Assembly: GCF_002210105.1 (NCBI RefSeq)
Contig: NZ_AQQU01000002.1
Span: forward strand, 62,001-126,000
Direction of reading: 5' to 3'
Length of the DNA stretch: 64,000 nt
From: Oceanicola sp. 22II-s10i
GTDB lineage: Bacteria > Pseudomonadota > Alphaproteobacteria > Rhodobacterales > Rhodobacteraceae
The notes beneath the pieces are model-generated. The model did no database searches and was not told the origin of the DNA. It worked only from the letters and a program-made list of their open reading frames with translations. The position numbers were made by a program, and so were the translations under genes. Within the stretch, counting starts at the first letter, position 1; every line of letters begins with the position of its first letter. Shown here piece by piece: positions 28,735 to 37,949 of the stretch.

Positions 28735-29994
28735 ATGTCGAGCAAGGTATTCTGGGCTGCCGCCCTTATATTGGGGATCGGTGCCGGAGCGGCACAAGCG
28801 CAGTCGTTGCGCGGCAATGACGGCCCGTCGGAATATCCGCCTGCGTCCTACAAGGGCACGCAGTATGTGGACAGCAAGGGCTGTGTCTATATCCGCGCGG
28901 GCGTCGGCGGGACCGTGACATGGGTGCCGCGCGTGGCGCGCAACCGGCAGGTGGTCTGCGGCTATCGCCCGACGTTCGAGACGGCGCCGCGCGGCACCGG
29001 CCCGGTGGTGGCGACTGAACAGGTCGTGGTCATCACTCCGGCCCAGCCCGAGAACGGTGCGCCCCCCGCCGCTGCGCCGCGAGTCGCGGCTGCGCCCAAG
29101 CCCGCCCCGGTGACCGTGAAGCCGGTCGCCGCGGCACAGGCCCGTCCCTCCATGGTGCCGTCCAAGCCCGCGCCCGTCACCACAGCACGCCGGACGGGCA
29201 CGACTGCCGCACCGGCCCCCCGGACCGAAGCCGTCCGCGTCACGTCCGCCCCGGCGGCCGTCCGGCCCGCGCCGCGTGCCGTGGCCGTGCCGGGCCCGAC
29301 CGTGACCGTGCCGCAGGGCCGGGCGGTCTGCCCCGCCAATACCCAAAGCACCGGGCAATACGTCCGCCGCGACGGCCAGCTCCTCCTGCGGTGCGTGCGC
29401 GTCAAGCAGGCCCCGCAGGTCGTGCAGGGCGGCGGTCAGCGCAGCTATCCCGCCCATGTCGCCGCGCAGCGCGAGCTGAATACCGTGCGCACGCCGGTCC
29501 CCAAGGGCTACGTCAAGGCGTTCAAGGACGACCGTCTGAACCCGCGCCGGGCCGAGGGCACGGCGGCAGGTCAGCGCCAGATGGAACTGGTCTGGACCAA
29601 CACCGTCCCGCGCCGCCTTGTCGACAGGCGGACGGGCAAGGACGTGACCGCGCTGTTCCCGAACTTCAAGAACCCCTTCGTGTCGTCCAGCGGCAGCACC
29701 GTCCAGGGCGGGGCCAAGGCGAAACAGCCCGTCGTCTCGTCCCGCTCGGCCCCCCGCGCGACGGCCACGGGGCACCGTTATGTGCAGGTCGGGATGTTCG
29801 GCGAGCCGGGCAATGCCACGCGTGCCGCGCAGCGGCTTGGCGCCTCGGGGCTGCCGGTGCGGTATTCGACCTATTCCAAGGGCGGCAAGGCGCTGAAGGT
29901 CGTGCTGGCCGGGCCGTTCGCGGATCAGGCCGCGCTGAACCGTGCGCTGTCTGTGGCCCGGAAGGCCGGGTTCCGCGACGCCTTCACCCGCTGA
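28735..29994 (+). CDS. Secreted SPOR-domain protein
   Basis: A 419-residue protein with a signal peptide (MSSKVFWAAALILGIGAGAA..QAQ). A short Cys-containing N-domain (DSKGCVYIRAGVGGTVTWVP, VVCGYRPTF) is followed by a Pro/Ala-rich linker (about 95-195), a second Cys region (AVCPANTQSTG, LLLRCVRV) and a C-terminal SPOR domain (about 340-419: HRYVQVGMFGEPGNATRAAQ, VVLAGPFADQAALNRAL). SPOR domains bind denuded septal glycan, so a periplasmic division role is likely. GGGGG precedes the ATG. Own terminator downstream. Confidence 0.88.
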   Translation: MSSKVFWAAALILGIGAGAAQAQSLRGNDGPSEYPPASYKGTQYVDSKGCVYIRAGVGGTVTWVPRVARNRQVVCGYRPTFETAPRGTGPVVATEQVVVITPAQPENGAPPAAAPRVAAAPKPAPVTVKPVAAAQARPSMVPSKPAPVTTARRTGTTAAPAPRTEAVRVTSAPAAVRPAPRAVAVPGPTVTVPQGRAVCPANTQSTGQYVRRDGQLLLRCVRVKQAPQVVQGGGQRSYPAHVAAQRELNTVRTPVPKGYVKAFKDDRLNPRRAEGTAAGQRQMELVWTNTVPRRLVDRRTGKDVTALFPNFKNPFVSSSGSTVQGGAKAKQPVVSSRSAPRATATGHRYVQVGMFGEPGNATRAAQRLGASGLPVRYSTYSKGGKALKVVLAGPFADQAALNRALSVARKAGFRDAFTR

Positions 29995-30034
29995 ACGGGC
30001 GGCGGGCGCACAACGCTTCGGCGTGAAGAGAAGA

Positions 30035-30057
30035 GGGGGCCGCGGGCCCCCTTTTTT
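30035..30057 (+). terminator. Rho-independent terminator after the SPOR gene
   Basis: GGGGGCC-GCG-GGCCCCC (7-bp stem, 3-nt loop, 30035-30051) followed by TTTTTT (30052-30057). This is the clearest classical terminator in the window. Confidence 0.9.
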
Positions 30058-30072
30058 GCCGTCAGGCCCGGC

Positions 30073-31098
30073 TCACCCGCCGCAGATCGCCTGCAGACGC
30101 AGCCAGTCCGCGTCCCGCAGCACCGGCGTGATTTCCTGACCCTTGACCGGGTCCGCCTCGATCAGGCCGATGGTCGTTTCGCCGGTGATGTCGCGGGCAT
30201 AGGCATAGGGGGTGGACCGCACGCCGTTGGTCGCGAAACGGGCCAGCAGGTCCGGGTCGGATACGGCCTGGGGCGGACGGGTCAGAAACGACTTGGCGTA
30301 GCTTTCAAGGGCGGCATCCGGAACGGTGCCGGTGGTCAGCAGGCGAACGGTGGCCATCAGCCCGGCATGTTCCAGCAGCGGGCCCATCGGATCGGACTGG
30401 CTGGCGCGGACCTGTTCGGCGATGATGTAGCCCGCGACGACATCCGGATCGGTGGTGTCCTCGACAACGGCCTTGTTCAGCAGGATGATCCGGCCCGGCA
30501 GATGCGCGGCCCCCCTGACGCCATCGCGCATGACATAGAGCCGGGGCGGCCCGTTCGGCCCCGACAGCCGTTCGGCCAGGCGGGTCAGGGCGGACAGGCC
30601 CTCGGCCTCCGTGCAGGGCGGTCCGGTGACGGTCTGGACCTCCGCCAGCAGCGCCTCGCCGATCGCGGTCCGCTTGACGTCGGGGATCACGCCGCGCGCG
30701 TGACGTTCCAGAGCGCCGGGCAGCCAGAACACCCCGAGCAGCAATGCCCCCAGCGTCATACCCCCAAGCAGGCCGAACCTGAGCCGTCCCGGCTTTGGCC
30801 GGCTGTTGTCGATCGACCGGCGGATGCGTTCGATCGCCGCTTCCATCTCGGGGGAGTCACGGTCGAGTTCGAGCGTCTCGTCATCCAGCCCGTCGGGGCT
30901 GTAGAGCGCAGGCGTCTCGCCGGGGTTCAGACGGATGACGGCGGCCAGCGACCAGTGCGCAACGGCCCGGTCGCCGGTGTCCGACAGCACCAGCGTCGCG
31001 TCGCCAAGCGAGACGACCACGTCGCGTCGCTGGGCATCGGCGCGCTCACGCCACAGCCCGCGCGCTTCGAGGCGCTGGTATTCGCTGAGGGCCGTCAT
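30073..31098 (-). CDS. Membrane protein resembling a degenerate M48 peptidase
   Basis: A 341-residue protein: N-terminal cytoplasmic domain (VVVSLGDATLVLSDTGDRAV), one membrane helix at about 107-127 (RFGLLGGMTLGALLLGVFWL), then a periplasmic domain with LYVMRDGVRGAAHLPGRIIL and VVAGYIIAEQVRASQSDPMG. That layout recalls M48 peptidases (G-x-I-x-L near a HExxH), but the metal motif is absent: the region reads YIIAEQVR. Function unknown; possibly a non-catalytic relative conserved in Rhodobacteraceae. Confidence 0.72.
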   Translation of the reverse strand: MTALSEYQRLEARGLWRERADAQRRDVVVSLGDATLVLSDTGDRAVAHWSLAAVIRLNPGETPALYSPDGLDDETLELDRDSPEMEAAIERIRRSIDNSRPKPGRLRFGLLGGMTLGALLLGVFWLPGALERHARGVIPDVKRTAIGEALLAEVQTVTGPPCTEAEGLSALTRLAERLSGPNGPPRLYVMRDGVRGAAHLPGRIILLNKAVVEDTTDPDVVAGYIIAEQVRASQSDPMGPLLEHAGLMATVRLLTTGTVPDAALESYAKSFLTRPPQAVSDPDLLARFATNGVRSTPYAYARDITGETTIGLIEADPVKGQEITPVLRDADWLRLQAICGG

Positions 31099-31183
31099 GT
31101 GCCTTGGGTCATTCTGCTCGGACTTTTGCCGGACAGTCTAGTCGCTCGCGCCCTGTCCGGCAATTGCGCAGTATACCAGCCCG

Positions 31184-32815
31184 TCAGAGCCCGCGCGCCT
31201 GGTTGCGCAGCTCGAACTTCTGGATCTTGCCGGTCGAGGTCTTGGGCAGTTCGCAGAACACCACTTTCTTGGGAGTCTTGAACCCGGCCAGCCGTTCACG
31301 GGCAAAGGCGATCAGGCCTGCCTCGTCGCCAGACCTTCCGTCCTTGAGCTCGACGAAGGCGCAGGGCACTTCGCCCCATTTCTCGTCCGGCTTGGCCACC
31401 ACGGCGCAGAGCATCACGTCGGGATGGCCCATCAGGACGCTTTCGACCTCGACGGACGAGATGTTCTCGCCGCCCGAGATGATGATGTCCTTGGCCCGGT
31501 CCTGGATCTGCATGTAGCGGTCGGGATGCTGCACGGCGATGTCGCCGGAATGGAAATAGCCGCCACGGAACGCCTCGGCCGTCGCTTCGGGGTTCTTCAG
31601 ATAGCCCTTCATCACGCCGTTGCCGCGGAACATGATCTCGCCCTGCGTCTTGCCGTCATGGGGGACCGGGCTCATGTCCTCGGGGTTCAGGACGGTGATG
31701 TCCTCGTAGGCGGGCATCGGCACGCCCTGACGGGCCTTGATCGCGGCCCGGTCGTCGCCCTTCAGGTCGCCCCACAGATCATCGTCCCATGCGCATTCGG
31801 TGGCGGGCCCGTAGGTTTCCGTCAGCCCGTAGACCTGCGTGATGTTGAAGCCCATCGGTTCGATCTTGGCCAGCGTCGCCGGGGCAGGGGGCGCGCCTGC
31901 GGTGAAGACCTCGACCGTCTGATCGAAGGGGCGGCGCTGATCCTCGGGGGCGTTGACCAGCATGTTCAGCACGATCGGCGCCCCGCCGAAATGGGTCACG
32001 CCCTCGTCCGCGAAGGCGCTGTAGAGCGCGGGCGCGGTGATGTCGCGGCAGCAGACCACGGTCCCGCCGAGCAGCGGTATCATCCAGGCGTGGCCCCAGC
32101 CGTTGCAGTGGAACAGCGGCACGATGGTCAGGTATTTCGGATAGAGCTGCATCCGCCATGACAGGATCTGCCCCATCGGGTTCAGGTAGGCCCCCCGGTG
32201 ATGCGACACGACGCCCTTGGGCTTGCCGGTCGTGCCGGAGGTGTAGTTGAGCGCGATGCTCTCCCATTCGTCCTCGGGCATGATCCACCGGAAGTCCGGA
32301 TCGCCGGTTTCCAGCAGTTCCTCGTAGGTCATGTGATCGCCGACCGCATGCACACCCGCGTGCAGGTCGGGCACGTCGATGATGACGGGGGCAGGGCCCT
32401 CCATCCGCTCGACCGCTTCGACGACCATCGGCAGGAACTGCGCGTCGGCCAGCACCACCTTGGCCCCGCCGTGGTCGAGGATGTAGCTGACGGTGTCCAC
32501 GTCCAGACGGGTGTTGATCGCGTTCAGCACGGCCCCGCAGGCGGGCACGCCGAAATGCGCCTCGACCTGCGGCGGCAGGTTGGGGATCACGGTCGCGACC
32601 ACGTCGCCCGGTTCCACCCCCAGTTTCGCCAGCGCCGAGGCGAGGCGGGTCACACGCTCATGATACGCGCGATAGGTCTTGCGGTGCGGGCCATAGACGA
32701 CGGCCAGCCGGTCCGGCCAGATGCCGACCGCACGGTTCAGGTTCGACAACGGTGTCAGGGGCACATGGTTCGCCTTGTTGCGCTCCAGCCCCGTTTCGTC
32801 CTTCAGCCAGCCCAT
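31184..32815 (-). CDS. AMP-dependent acyl-CoA synthetase
   Basis: A 543-residue ligase activating a carboxylic acid to its CoA thioester. P-loop NYTSGTTGKPKGVVSHHRGA, the HCNGWGHAWMIPLLGG motif of medium/short-chain ligases, VYGLTETYGPATECAWDDD, GYFHSGDIAVQHPDRYMQI, KDIIISGGENISSVEVES and the catalytic Lys in KTSTGKIQKFELR. The family includes methylmercaptopropionate and fatty-acid ligases; chain length is not readable. GGGGAG precedes the ATG. Not part of the nearby fad operon. Confidence 0.9.
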   Translation of the reverse strand: MGWLKDETGLERNKANHVPLTPLSNLNRAVGIWPDRLAVVYGPHRKTYRAYHERVTRLASALAKLGVEPGDVVATVIPNLPPQVEAHFGVPACGAVLNAINTRLDVDTVSYILDHGGAKVVLADAQFLPMVVEAVERMEGPAPVIIDVPDLHAGVHAVGDHMTYEELLETGDPDFRWIMPEDEWESIALNYTSGTTGKPKGVVSHHRGAYLNPMGQILSWRMQLYPKYLTIVPLFHCNGWGHAWMIPLLGGTVVCCRDITAPALYSAFADEGVTHFGGAPIVLNMLVNAPEDQRRPFDQTVEVFTAGAPPAPATLAKIEPMGFNITQVYGLTETYGPATECAWDDDLWGDLKGDDRAAIKARQGVPMPAYEDITVLNPEDMSPVPHDGKTQGEIMFRGNGVMKGYLKNPEATAEAFRGGYFHSGDIAVQHPDRYMQIQDRAKDIIISGGENISSVEVESVLMGHPDVMLCAVVAKPDEKWGEVPCAFVELKDGRSGDEAGLIAFARERLAGFKTPKKVVFCELPKTSTGKIQKFELRNQARGL

Positions 32816-32914
32816 GATGCTCCCCTCATTGCGTGCAGGTGTCCTTTTTGCCGCGCCACCCGGACACGTGCAAGCGGCGCTTGCCGGGGCCGATGCGGCA
32901 TATATCCTGCCGCC

Positions 32915-33559
32915 ATGATCGTCTCGCGCGGGCGCCGCTATATCTTTGTCCACATCCCCAAGACCGGCGGCACGGCCATGGCGCTGGCGCTGGAATCCCG
33001 CGCGATGAAGGACGACCTGATGCTGGGCGATACGCCCAAGGCTGTCCGGCGGCGCCACAAGCTCGACCCCGGCGCCGCGCGGGGCCGGCTCTGGAAGCAC
33101 TCCCGGCTGTCCGACATCGAAGGGATCGTCAGCCGCGAGGAGATGGAGCAGAGCTTCGTCTTTACGCTGGTCCGCAATCCATGGGACCGGGCCGTCAGCT
33201 ATTATCACTGGCTCAGGGTGCAGAGCTTCGACCACCCGGCGGTGCGGCTGGCGCTGGACCTGCCGTTTCCGGAATTCATCCGGCATCCGCAGACCCGTGC
33301 CGCATTTCGGTCAAACCCGGCCCGGAGCTATGTCAGCGCCTCGGACGGGGTGGACCTGTGCGACCTCTACATTCGGCTGGAAGAATTTCAGGCGGATTCG
33401 GCACCGCTCCGGGCGCATCTGGGATTCGCGTTGGAGCTGGAAAAAGTGAACATTTCCGGGCGGAAACGCGATTACCGCGCCTATTACCAGCCGGGGGATG
33501 AGCAAATTATTGCCCAGGATTGCGCCGAGGATATCGATCGCTTCGGCTACGAATTCTGA
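32915..33559 (+). CDS. Sulfotransferase family protein
   Basis: A 214-residue protein. The PAPS 5'-phosphosulfate loop is at the N-terminus (IFVHIPKTGGTAMALALESR) and the 3'-phosphate site is FTLVRNPWDRAVSYYHWL. This is the Sulfotransfer_2 pattern found in carbohydrate and exopolysaccharide sulfotransferases. The acceptor is unknown. No clear ribosome site precedes the ATG. The neighbourhood (acyl-CoA ligase, Hint protein) gives no pathway. Confidence 0.85.
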   Translation: MIVSRGRRYIFVHIPKTGGTAMALALESRAMKDDLMLGDTPKAVRRRHKLDPGAARGRLWKHSRLSDIEGIVSREEMEQSFVFTLVRNPWDRAVSYYHWLRVQSFDHPAVRLALDLPFPEFIRHPQTRAAFRSNPARSYVSASDGVDLCDLYIRLEEFQADSAPLRAHLGFALELEKVNISGRKRDYRAYYQPGDEQIIAQDCAEDIDRFGYEF

Positions 33560-33741
33560 GAATTTCCGGGTTTTCAGGCCGTTTCCGATCCAATCCGACC
33601 GATCCGGCCAGTTTGTCTGCAAACCGCGAACTATGCCTGAATTCAGCCCCTTTTGAGGCAAATGCGGGACGCGAATCCCCGGCTTTGTGTCTGCATCGGA
33701 CAAGGCGGCAAAAAGCTGCGAAGGACACGGGAAGAATTCTG

Positions 33742-34431
33742 ATGCTGGATTTTCTGAAACAGGATTATGGACGCCGCGCGGGTCACGAAGACCGCCAGGT
33801 AGCTGTCGACGAAGCGCCGACCGGTGTGATGTCCGGGATCGCCTCGGGCACACGCGTCGCCACGGCGCGCGGCTGGCAGCGGATCGACGATGTAGCCACC
33901 GGTGACCGCGTCCTGACCTTCGACAACGGTCTGCGTCCCGTGCGCTCCATCCGCCGGATGCCGCTGTGGCAGGGCCACGGGGCCTGCCCGCGCCGGTTCC
34001 GCCCGCTGCACGTCCCCGCGGGCGTTCTGGACAACCGCGAGCCGATGACCGTTCTGCCGCGTCAGGCGATCATGGTCGAAAGCGATGCCGCCGAGGACAT
34101 GACCGGCGATCCCTTCGCGCTGGTCCGCGCCGAGGATCTGGAAGGCATCTGCGGGATCGAGCGGATCGAGATGCGCCGCCCGATCGAGGTGTTCGTGCTG
34201 GAGTTTGACGAGGACGAGATCGTCTTTACCGCCGAGGGCGCGCTGTGCGTCTGCGCGGCGGGCGGCGACATGATCGCACGGCTGTTCGGCGGGTCCGACG
34301 GTGCCGAATACCGTCTGCTGTCCGAGGACTCGGACGGTGCCCTGCTGGAGGAAATCCGGTTCGAAATCTGCGAGGCATGGATCGAGAAGATGCCCGCCGC
34401 CGCTATTGCAGAGACTGCGCGCGTCGCCTGA
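33742..34431 (+). CDS. Hint-domain protein lacking the nucleophilic cysteine
   Basis: A 229-residue protein whose residues about 29-190 match the Hedgehog/intein fold: SGIASGTRVATARGWQRIDD, VATGDRVLTFDNGLRPVRSI, RRFRPLHVPAGVLDN and VLPRQAIMVES. Aligned with the CFTPGT block of the other Hint protein here, the catalytic Cys is replaced by Gly (GIASGT), so self-cleavage through a thioester is not expected. The C-terminal 40 residues are acidic. Role unknown; a strong terminator follows. Confidence 0.85.
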   Translation: MLDFLKQDYGRRAGHEDRQVAVDEAPTGVMSGIASGTRVATARGWQRIDDVATGDRVLTFDNGLRPVRSIRRMPLWQGHGACPRRFRPLHVPAGVLDNREPMTVLPRQAIMVESDAAEDMTGDPFALVRAEDLEGICGIERIEMRRPIEVFVLEFDEDEIVFTAEGALCVCAAGGDMIARLFGGSDGAEYRLLSEDSDGALLEEIRFEICEAWIEKMPAAAIAETARVA

Positions 34432-34448
34432 TCCACTCGGCGACGTGC

Positions 34449-34483
34449 AAAGACCGCGCCAGGCCTCGGCGCGGTCTTTTTTT
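34449..34483. terminator. Rho-independent terminator after the Hint gene
   Basis: AAAGACCGCGCC (34449-34460), loop AGGCCTC, then GGCGCGGTCTTT running into TTTTTTT (to 34483). A 12-bp perfect stem with T-run; A's on the left arm also serve the convergent fadJ transcript. Confidence 0.9.
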
Positions 34484-34527
34484 GTTTTGGCGGGACCGCA
34501 TGGCGCGGTCCCGTGGATGACGGGGCC

Positions 34528-36708
34528 TCAGGCGGCTTTCGCCTGCTCGCCGAACCGCCCGTAGAAGGTCTGACCCTTCTCAGCCATCTCGCGCAGCAGC
34601 TTGGGCGCCTCGAACCGCGCGCCGAACTTCTCGGTCAGCCGGTCGCAGCGTTTCACCGCCTCGTCCGCGCCGATGATGTCCAGCCAGCTGAACGGCCCGC
34701 CCGACCACGGCGCAAAGCCCCAGCCGAGGATCGCGCCGACATCGCCTTCGCGGATGTCCTCCAGCACGCCTTCCTCCAGCGCGCGGACGGCCTCCAGCAC
34801 CTGGCTGAACATCAGCCGGTCCTGCACCTCGTCCACCTCGGGCTGCTCGGTGTCGCGGGTGCCGAACTTTTCGCGGATGCCTTCGAAGATGCCGAGCCGC
34901 TTGCCCTTTTCGTCGTAGTCGTAATAGCCCGCGTTCGACTTCCGCCCGAGCCGTCCGGCGTCGTAGAGCCAGAACAGCACGTCATCCGCAGCCCCGCCGT
35001 CATAGGCATTGCCGAGCGCCGCCTTGGTCGCCTTGGCGATCTTCACGCCAAGGTCGATCGAGGTCTCGTCGTTCAGCTGCAGCGGTCCGACCGGGAAGCC
35101 CAGCATCCGCGCCGCGTTGTCGACCAGCGCGGGCTCCACGCCTTCGCCGACCATGCGCACCCCTTCGTTGATGTAGGGGATGATGCAGCGGTTGGCGTAG
35201 AAGAAGCGGGCGTCGTTCACCACGATCGGCGTCTTGCGGATCTGGCGCACGTAGTCGAGCGCCTTGGCCACCGCGCGGCTGCCGGTTTCCTTGCCCTTGA
35301 TGATCTCCACCAGCAGCATCTTCTCGACGGGCGAGAAGAAGTGGATGCCGATGAACTGCTCGGGCCGCTTGCTGGCCTTGGCCAGATCGCTGATCGGCAG
35401 GGTCGAGGTGTTGGAGGCATAGATGCAGTCCTCGCCCACCACGGCCTCGACGTTCTTGGTCACCTCGGCCTTCACGCCCGGATCCTCGAAGACGGCCTCG
35501 ATGATCAGGTCGCAGCCCTTCAGCGCGTCGTAATCGGTCGTCGCGGTGATCCGGCCCAGAACCTCGGCCTTCTTCTCCTCGGTCGCCTTGCCGCGCTTGA
35601 TGCCCTTGTCGAAGTAGCTCTCGGTATAGGCCTTACCCTTGTCGGCGGCCTCCTGCTTCTGGTCGATCAGCACGACCTCCATCCCGGCCTGCGCCGAGAC
35701 GAGCGCGATGCCCGCGCCCATCATGCCCGCACCCATGACGCCCAGCTTCTTCACGCGCTGGTCGGGGGCCTCGGGCCGGTTCGCGCCTTTCTCCAGCGCT
35801 TCCTTGTTCAGGAACAGCGACCGGATCATCGCGCCCGACGACGGGTTCATGATGACGGAGGTGAACCACCGCGCCTCGATCTTCAGGGCGGTGTCGAACG
35901 GCACCTGCGCGCCTTCGTAGACCGCCGACAGCAGCGCCTTGGCCGCGGGGAAGGCACCCCATGTCTCGGCGTTGATCATCGCGTTGGCGCCGACGAAGGT
36001 CTGGAACCCCGCCGGGTGATAGGGCGCGCCGCCGGGCATCTTGTAGCCCTTTTCGTCCCAGGGCTTGACGATGGCGGGGCCGGACAGGACCCATTCCTTC
36101 GCCGCCGCGACCGGATCGGCCAGGACCTCGTCCACGATCCCGGCCTTCTTGGCGGCCGTCGGATCGGACATCTTGGCTTGCAGCAGGAAGGGGGCCGCCA
36201 TCATCACGCCCAGCTTGCGCACCAGCCGGGTGGTGCCGCCCGCGCCGGGGAAGATCCCGACCTGGATTTCCGGCAGGCCCAGCTTGGCCTTGGGGTTGTC
36301 GGCAACAAAGATGCGGTGACAGGCCAGCGGCAGTTCCAGCCCGATGCCCATGGCGGTGCCGGGAACGGCGGCCGCGATCGGCTTGCCGCCCTTGTTGGTC
36401 TTGGGGTCCATGCCCGCGCGCTCAATCTTGCGCAGCAGGTGGTGGAGCGTCATGACCCCCTCGAACACGCCCTCGGCGCCCTGTTGCTTCATGCCCTGAA
36501 GCACGTTCAGGTCCATGCCGCCGGCCATCGTGTCCTTGCCGGACGTGATGACCACGCCCTTGACCGCGTCATCGGCCAGCGCGTCGTCGATCAGATCGCT
36601 CAGCTCCTGCGCGCCCTGCATGGTCAGCACGTTCATGCTCTTGCCCGGCAGGTCCCAGGTGATGACCGCGACGCCGTCGGCGCCTTTTTCCATCGTGAAG
36701 TCAGCCAT
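34528..36708 (-). CDS. fadJ: Fatty-acid oxidation complex alpha subunit (enoyl-CoA hydratase / 3-hydroxyacyl-CoA dehydrogenase)
   Basis: A 726-residue bifunctional enzyme. The crotonase domain (1-~300) has GTAMGIGLELPLACHR and LGLPEIQVGIFPGAGGTTRL with the two catalytic glutamates. The dehydrogenase domain starts near 320 with LGVMGAGMMGAGIALVSAQA, then SNTSTLPISDLA, HFFSPVEKMLLVEII and the C-terminal pair of 3HCDH domains. It hydrates enoyl-CoA and oxidises the hydroxyacyl-CoA with NAD. It lies 12 bp after the thiolase gene at the end of the operon. Confidence 0.95.
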   Translation of the reverse strand: MADFTMEKGADGVAVITWDLPGKSMNVLTMQGAQELSDLIDDALADDAVKGVVITSGKDTMAGGMDLNVLQGMKQQGAEGVFEGVMTLHHLLRKIERAGMDPKTNKGGKPIAAAVPGTAMGIGLELPLACHRIFVADNPKAKLGLPEIQVGIFPGAGGTTRLVRKLGVMMAAPFLLQAKMSDPTAAKKAGIVDEVLADPVAAAKEWVLSGPAIVKPWDEKGYKMPGGAPYHPAGFQTFVGANAMINAETWGAFPAAKALLSAVYEGAQVPFDTALKIEARWFTSVIMNPSSGAMIRSLFLNKEALEKGANRPEAPDQRVKKLGVMGAGMMGAGIALVSAQAGMEVVLIDQKQEAADKGKAYTESYFDKGIKRGKATEEKKAEVLGRITATTDYDALKGCDLIIEAVFEDPGVKAEVTKNVEAVVGEDCIYASNTSTLPISDLAKASKRPEQFIGIHFFSPVEKMLLVEIIKGKETGSRAVAKALDYVRQIRKTPIVVNDARFFYANRCIIPYINEGVRMVGEGVEPALVDNAARMLGFPVGPLQLNDETSIDLGVKIAKATKAALGNAYDGGAADDVLFWLYDAGRLGRKSNAGYYDYDEKGKRLGIFEGIREKFGTRDTEQPEVDEVQDRLMFSQVLEAVRALEEGVLEDIREGDVGAILGWGFAPWSGGPFSWLDIIGADEAVKRCDRLTEKFGARFEAPKLLREMAEKGQTFYGRFGEQAKAA

Positions 36709-36720
36709 TTAAGTCTCTCC

Positions 36721-37932
36721 TTACACGCGTTCGATGATGGTGGCCGCGCCCATGCCGGAGGCGACGCAGAGGGTGGCCAGGCCGACCTCCTTGTCGGACC
36801 GCTCCAGCTCGTCCAGCAGGGTGCCGATGATGATCGCGCCCGAGGCCCCCAGCGGGTGGCCCATTGCGATCGCGCCGCCGTTCACGTTCAGCTTGTCCAT
36901 GTCCACGTCGAAGGCCTGCACGAAGCGCAGGACGACCGAGGAAAACGCCTCGTTCACTTCGAACAGGTCGATGTCCTGGATGCCCATGCCGGCATCGCCG
37001 AGGATCTTCTGCGTCGCGGGCACGGGGCCGGTCAGCATGATCGTCGGATCGGTGCCGATCTTGGCGGTCGCGCGGATACGGGCGCGGGGCTTGAGGCCCC
37101 ATTTCTCGCCGAATTCCTTGGACCCGATCAGCACGGCGGCCGAGCCGTCCACGATGCCGGACGAGTTCCCGGCGTGGTGGATGTGGTTGATCTTTTCCAG
37201 ATGCGGGTACTTGAGCCGCGCGACCTTGTCGAAGCCCGGCATCACCTCGCCCATGTCCTTGAACGACGGCTTCAGCGCACCGAGCGCCTGCATGTCGGTG
37301 CCGGGGCGGATGAATTCGTCATAGCTGAGGATCGGCAGGCCGTTCACGTCGCGGACGGTGACGATCGACTTCTCGAACCGGCCCTCATCCCAGGCCTTCT
37401 TGGCCAGCTGCTGCGAGCGGACGGCGAAGGCGTCGGCCTCGTCGCGGGTGATCCCGTATTCGGTCGCGATAATGTCGGCGCTGATGCCCTGCGGCACGAA
37501 ATAGCGGTCGAGCGCGACGGTCGGATCGACCGCCACGGCCGCGCCGTCGCTGCCCATGGGCACGCGGGACATCATCTCGACACCGCCGGCGATGTAACCT
37601 TCGCCGGCGCCGCCCTTGACCTGGTTCGCGGCCAGGTTCACGGCCTCCATGCCGGAGGCGCAGAAGCGGTTGATCGACAGGCCGGGGATCGATTCATGCA
37701 GGTCGCTGGCCAGCACGGTGGTCCGGGCAAGGCAGCCGCCCTGTTCCATCGCCTGGGTTGCGTTGCCCCAGATCACGTCCTCGACCGCGTGGCCCTCGAA
37801 GCCGTTGCGGTCCTTGAGCGCGTTCAGCATCTGCTTGCCGAGCGACACCGCGGTCACCTCGTGCAGCGAGCCGTCGGGGCGGCCCTTGCCGCGCGGGCTG
37901 CGCACGGCGTCGTAGATATAGGCGTCTGACAT
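36721..37932 (-). CDS. fadI: Acetyl-CoA C-acyltransferase (3-ketoacyl-CoA thiolase)
   Basis: A 403-residue thiolase. Catalytic Cys91 is in INRFCASGMEAVNL, His359 in GGAIAMGHPLGASGA and Cys389 in LCVASGMGAA; NEAFSSVVLRF is also present. It cleaves 3-ketoacyl-CoA to acetyl-CoA and a shortened acyl-CoA, completing the cycle with FadJ. The symbol follows pairing with FadJ; fadA is the alternative name. The gap to the GST gene is 17 bp. Confidence 0.93.
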   Translation of the reverse strand: MSDAYIYDAVRSPRGKGRPDGSLHEVTAVSLGKQMLNALKDRNGFEGHAVEDVIWGNATQAMEQGGCLARTTVLASDLHESIPGLSINRFCASGMEAVNLAANQVKGGAGEGYIAGGVEMMSRVPMGSDGAAVAVDPTVALDRYFVPQGISADIIATEYGITRDEADAFAVRSQQLAKKAWDEGRFEKSIVTVRDVNGLPILSYDEFIRPGTDMQALGALKPSFKDMGEVMPGFDKVARLKYPHLEKINHIHHAGNSSGIVDGSAAVLIGSKEFGEKWGLKPRARIRATAKIGTDPTIMLTGPVPATQKILGDAGMGIQDIDLFEVNEAFSSVVLRFVQAFDVDMDKLNVNGGAIAMGHPLGASGAIIIGTLLDELERSDKEVGLATLCVASGMGAATIIERV

Positions 37933-37949
37933 GTTCTGCCTCCTTGGTC

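Noticed and set aside
34513-37929. A 1138-codon plus-strand frame across the fadJ and thiolase genes
   Set aside because: It is the antisense of two well-supported enzymes with clear motifs; the translation has shadow composition.
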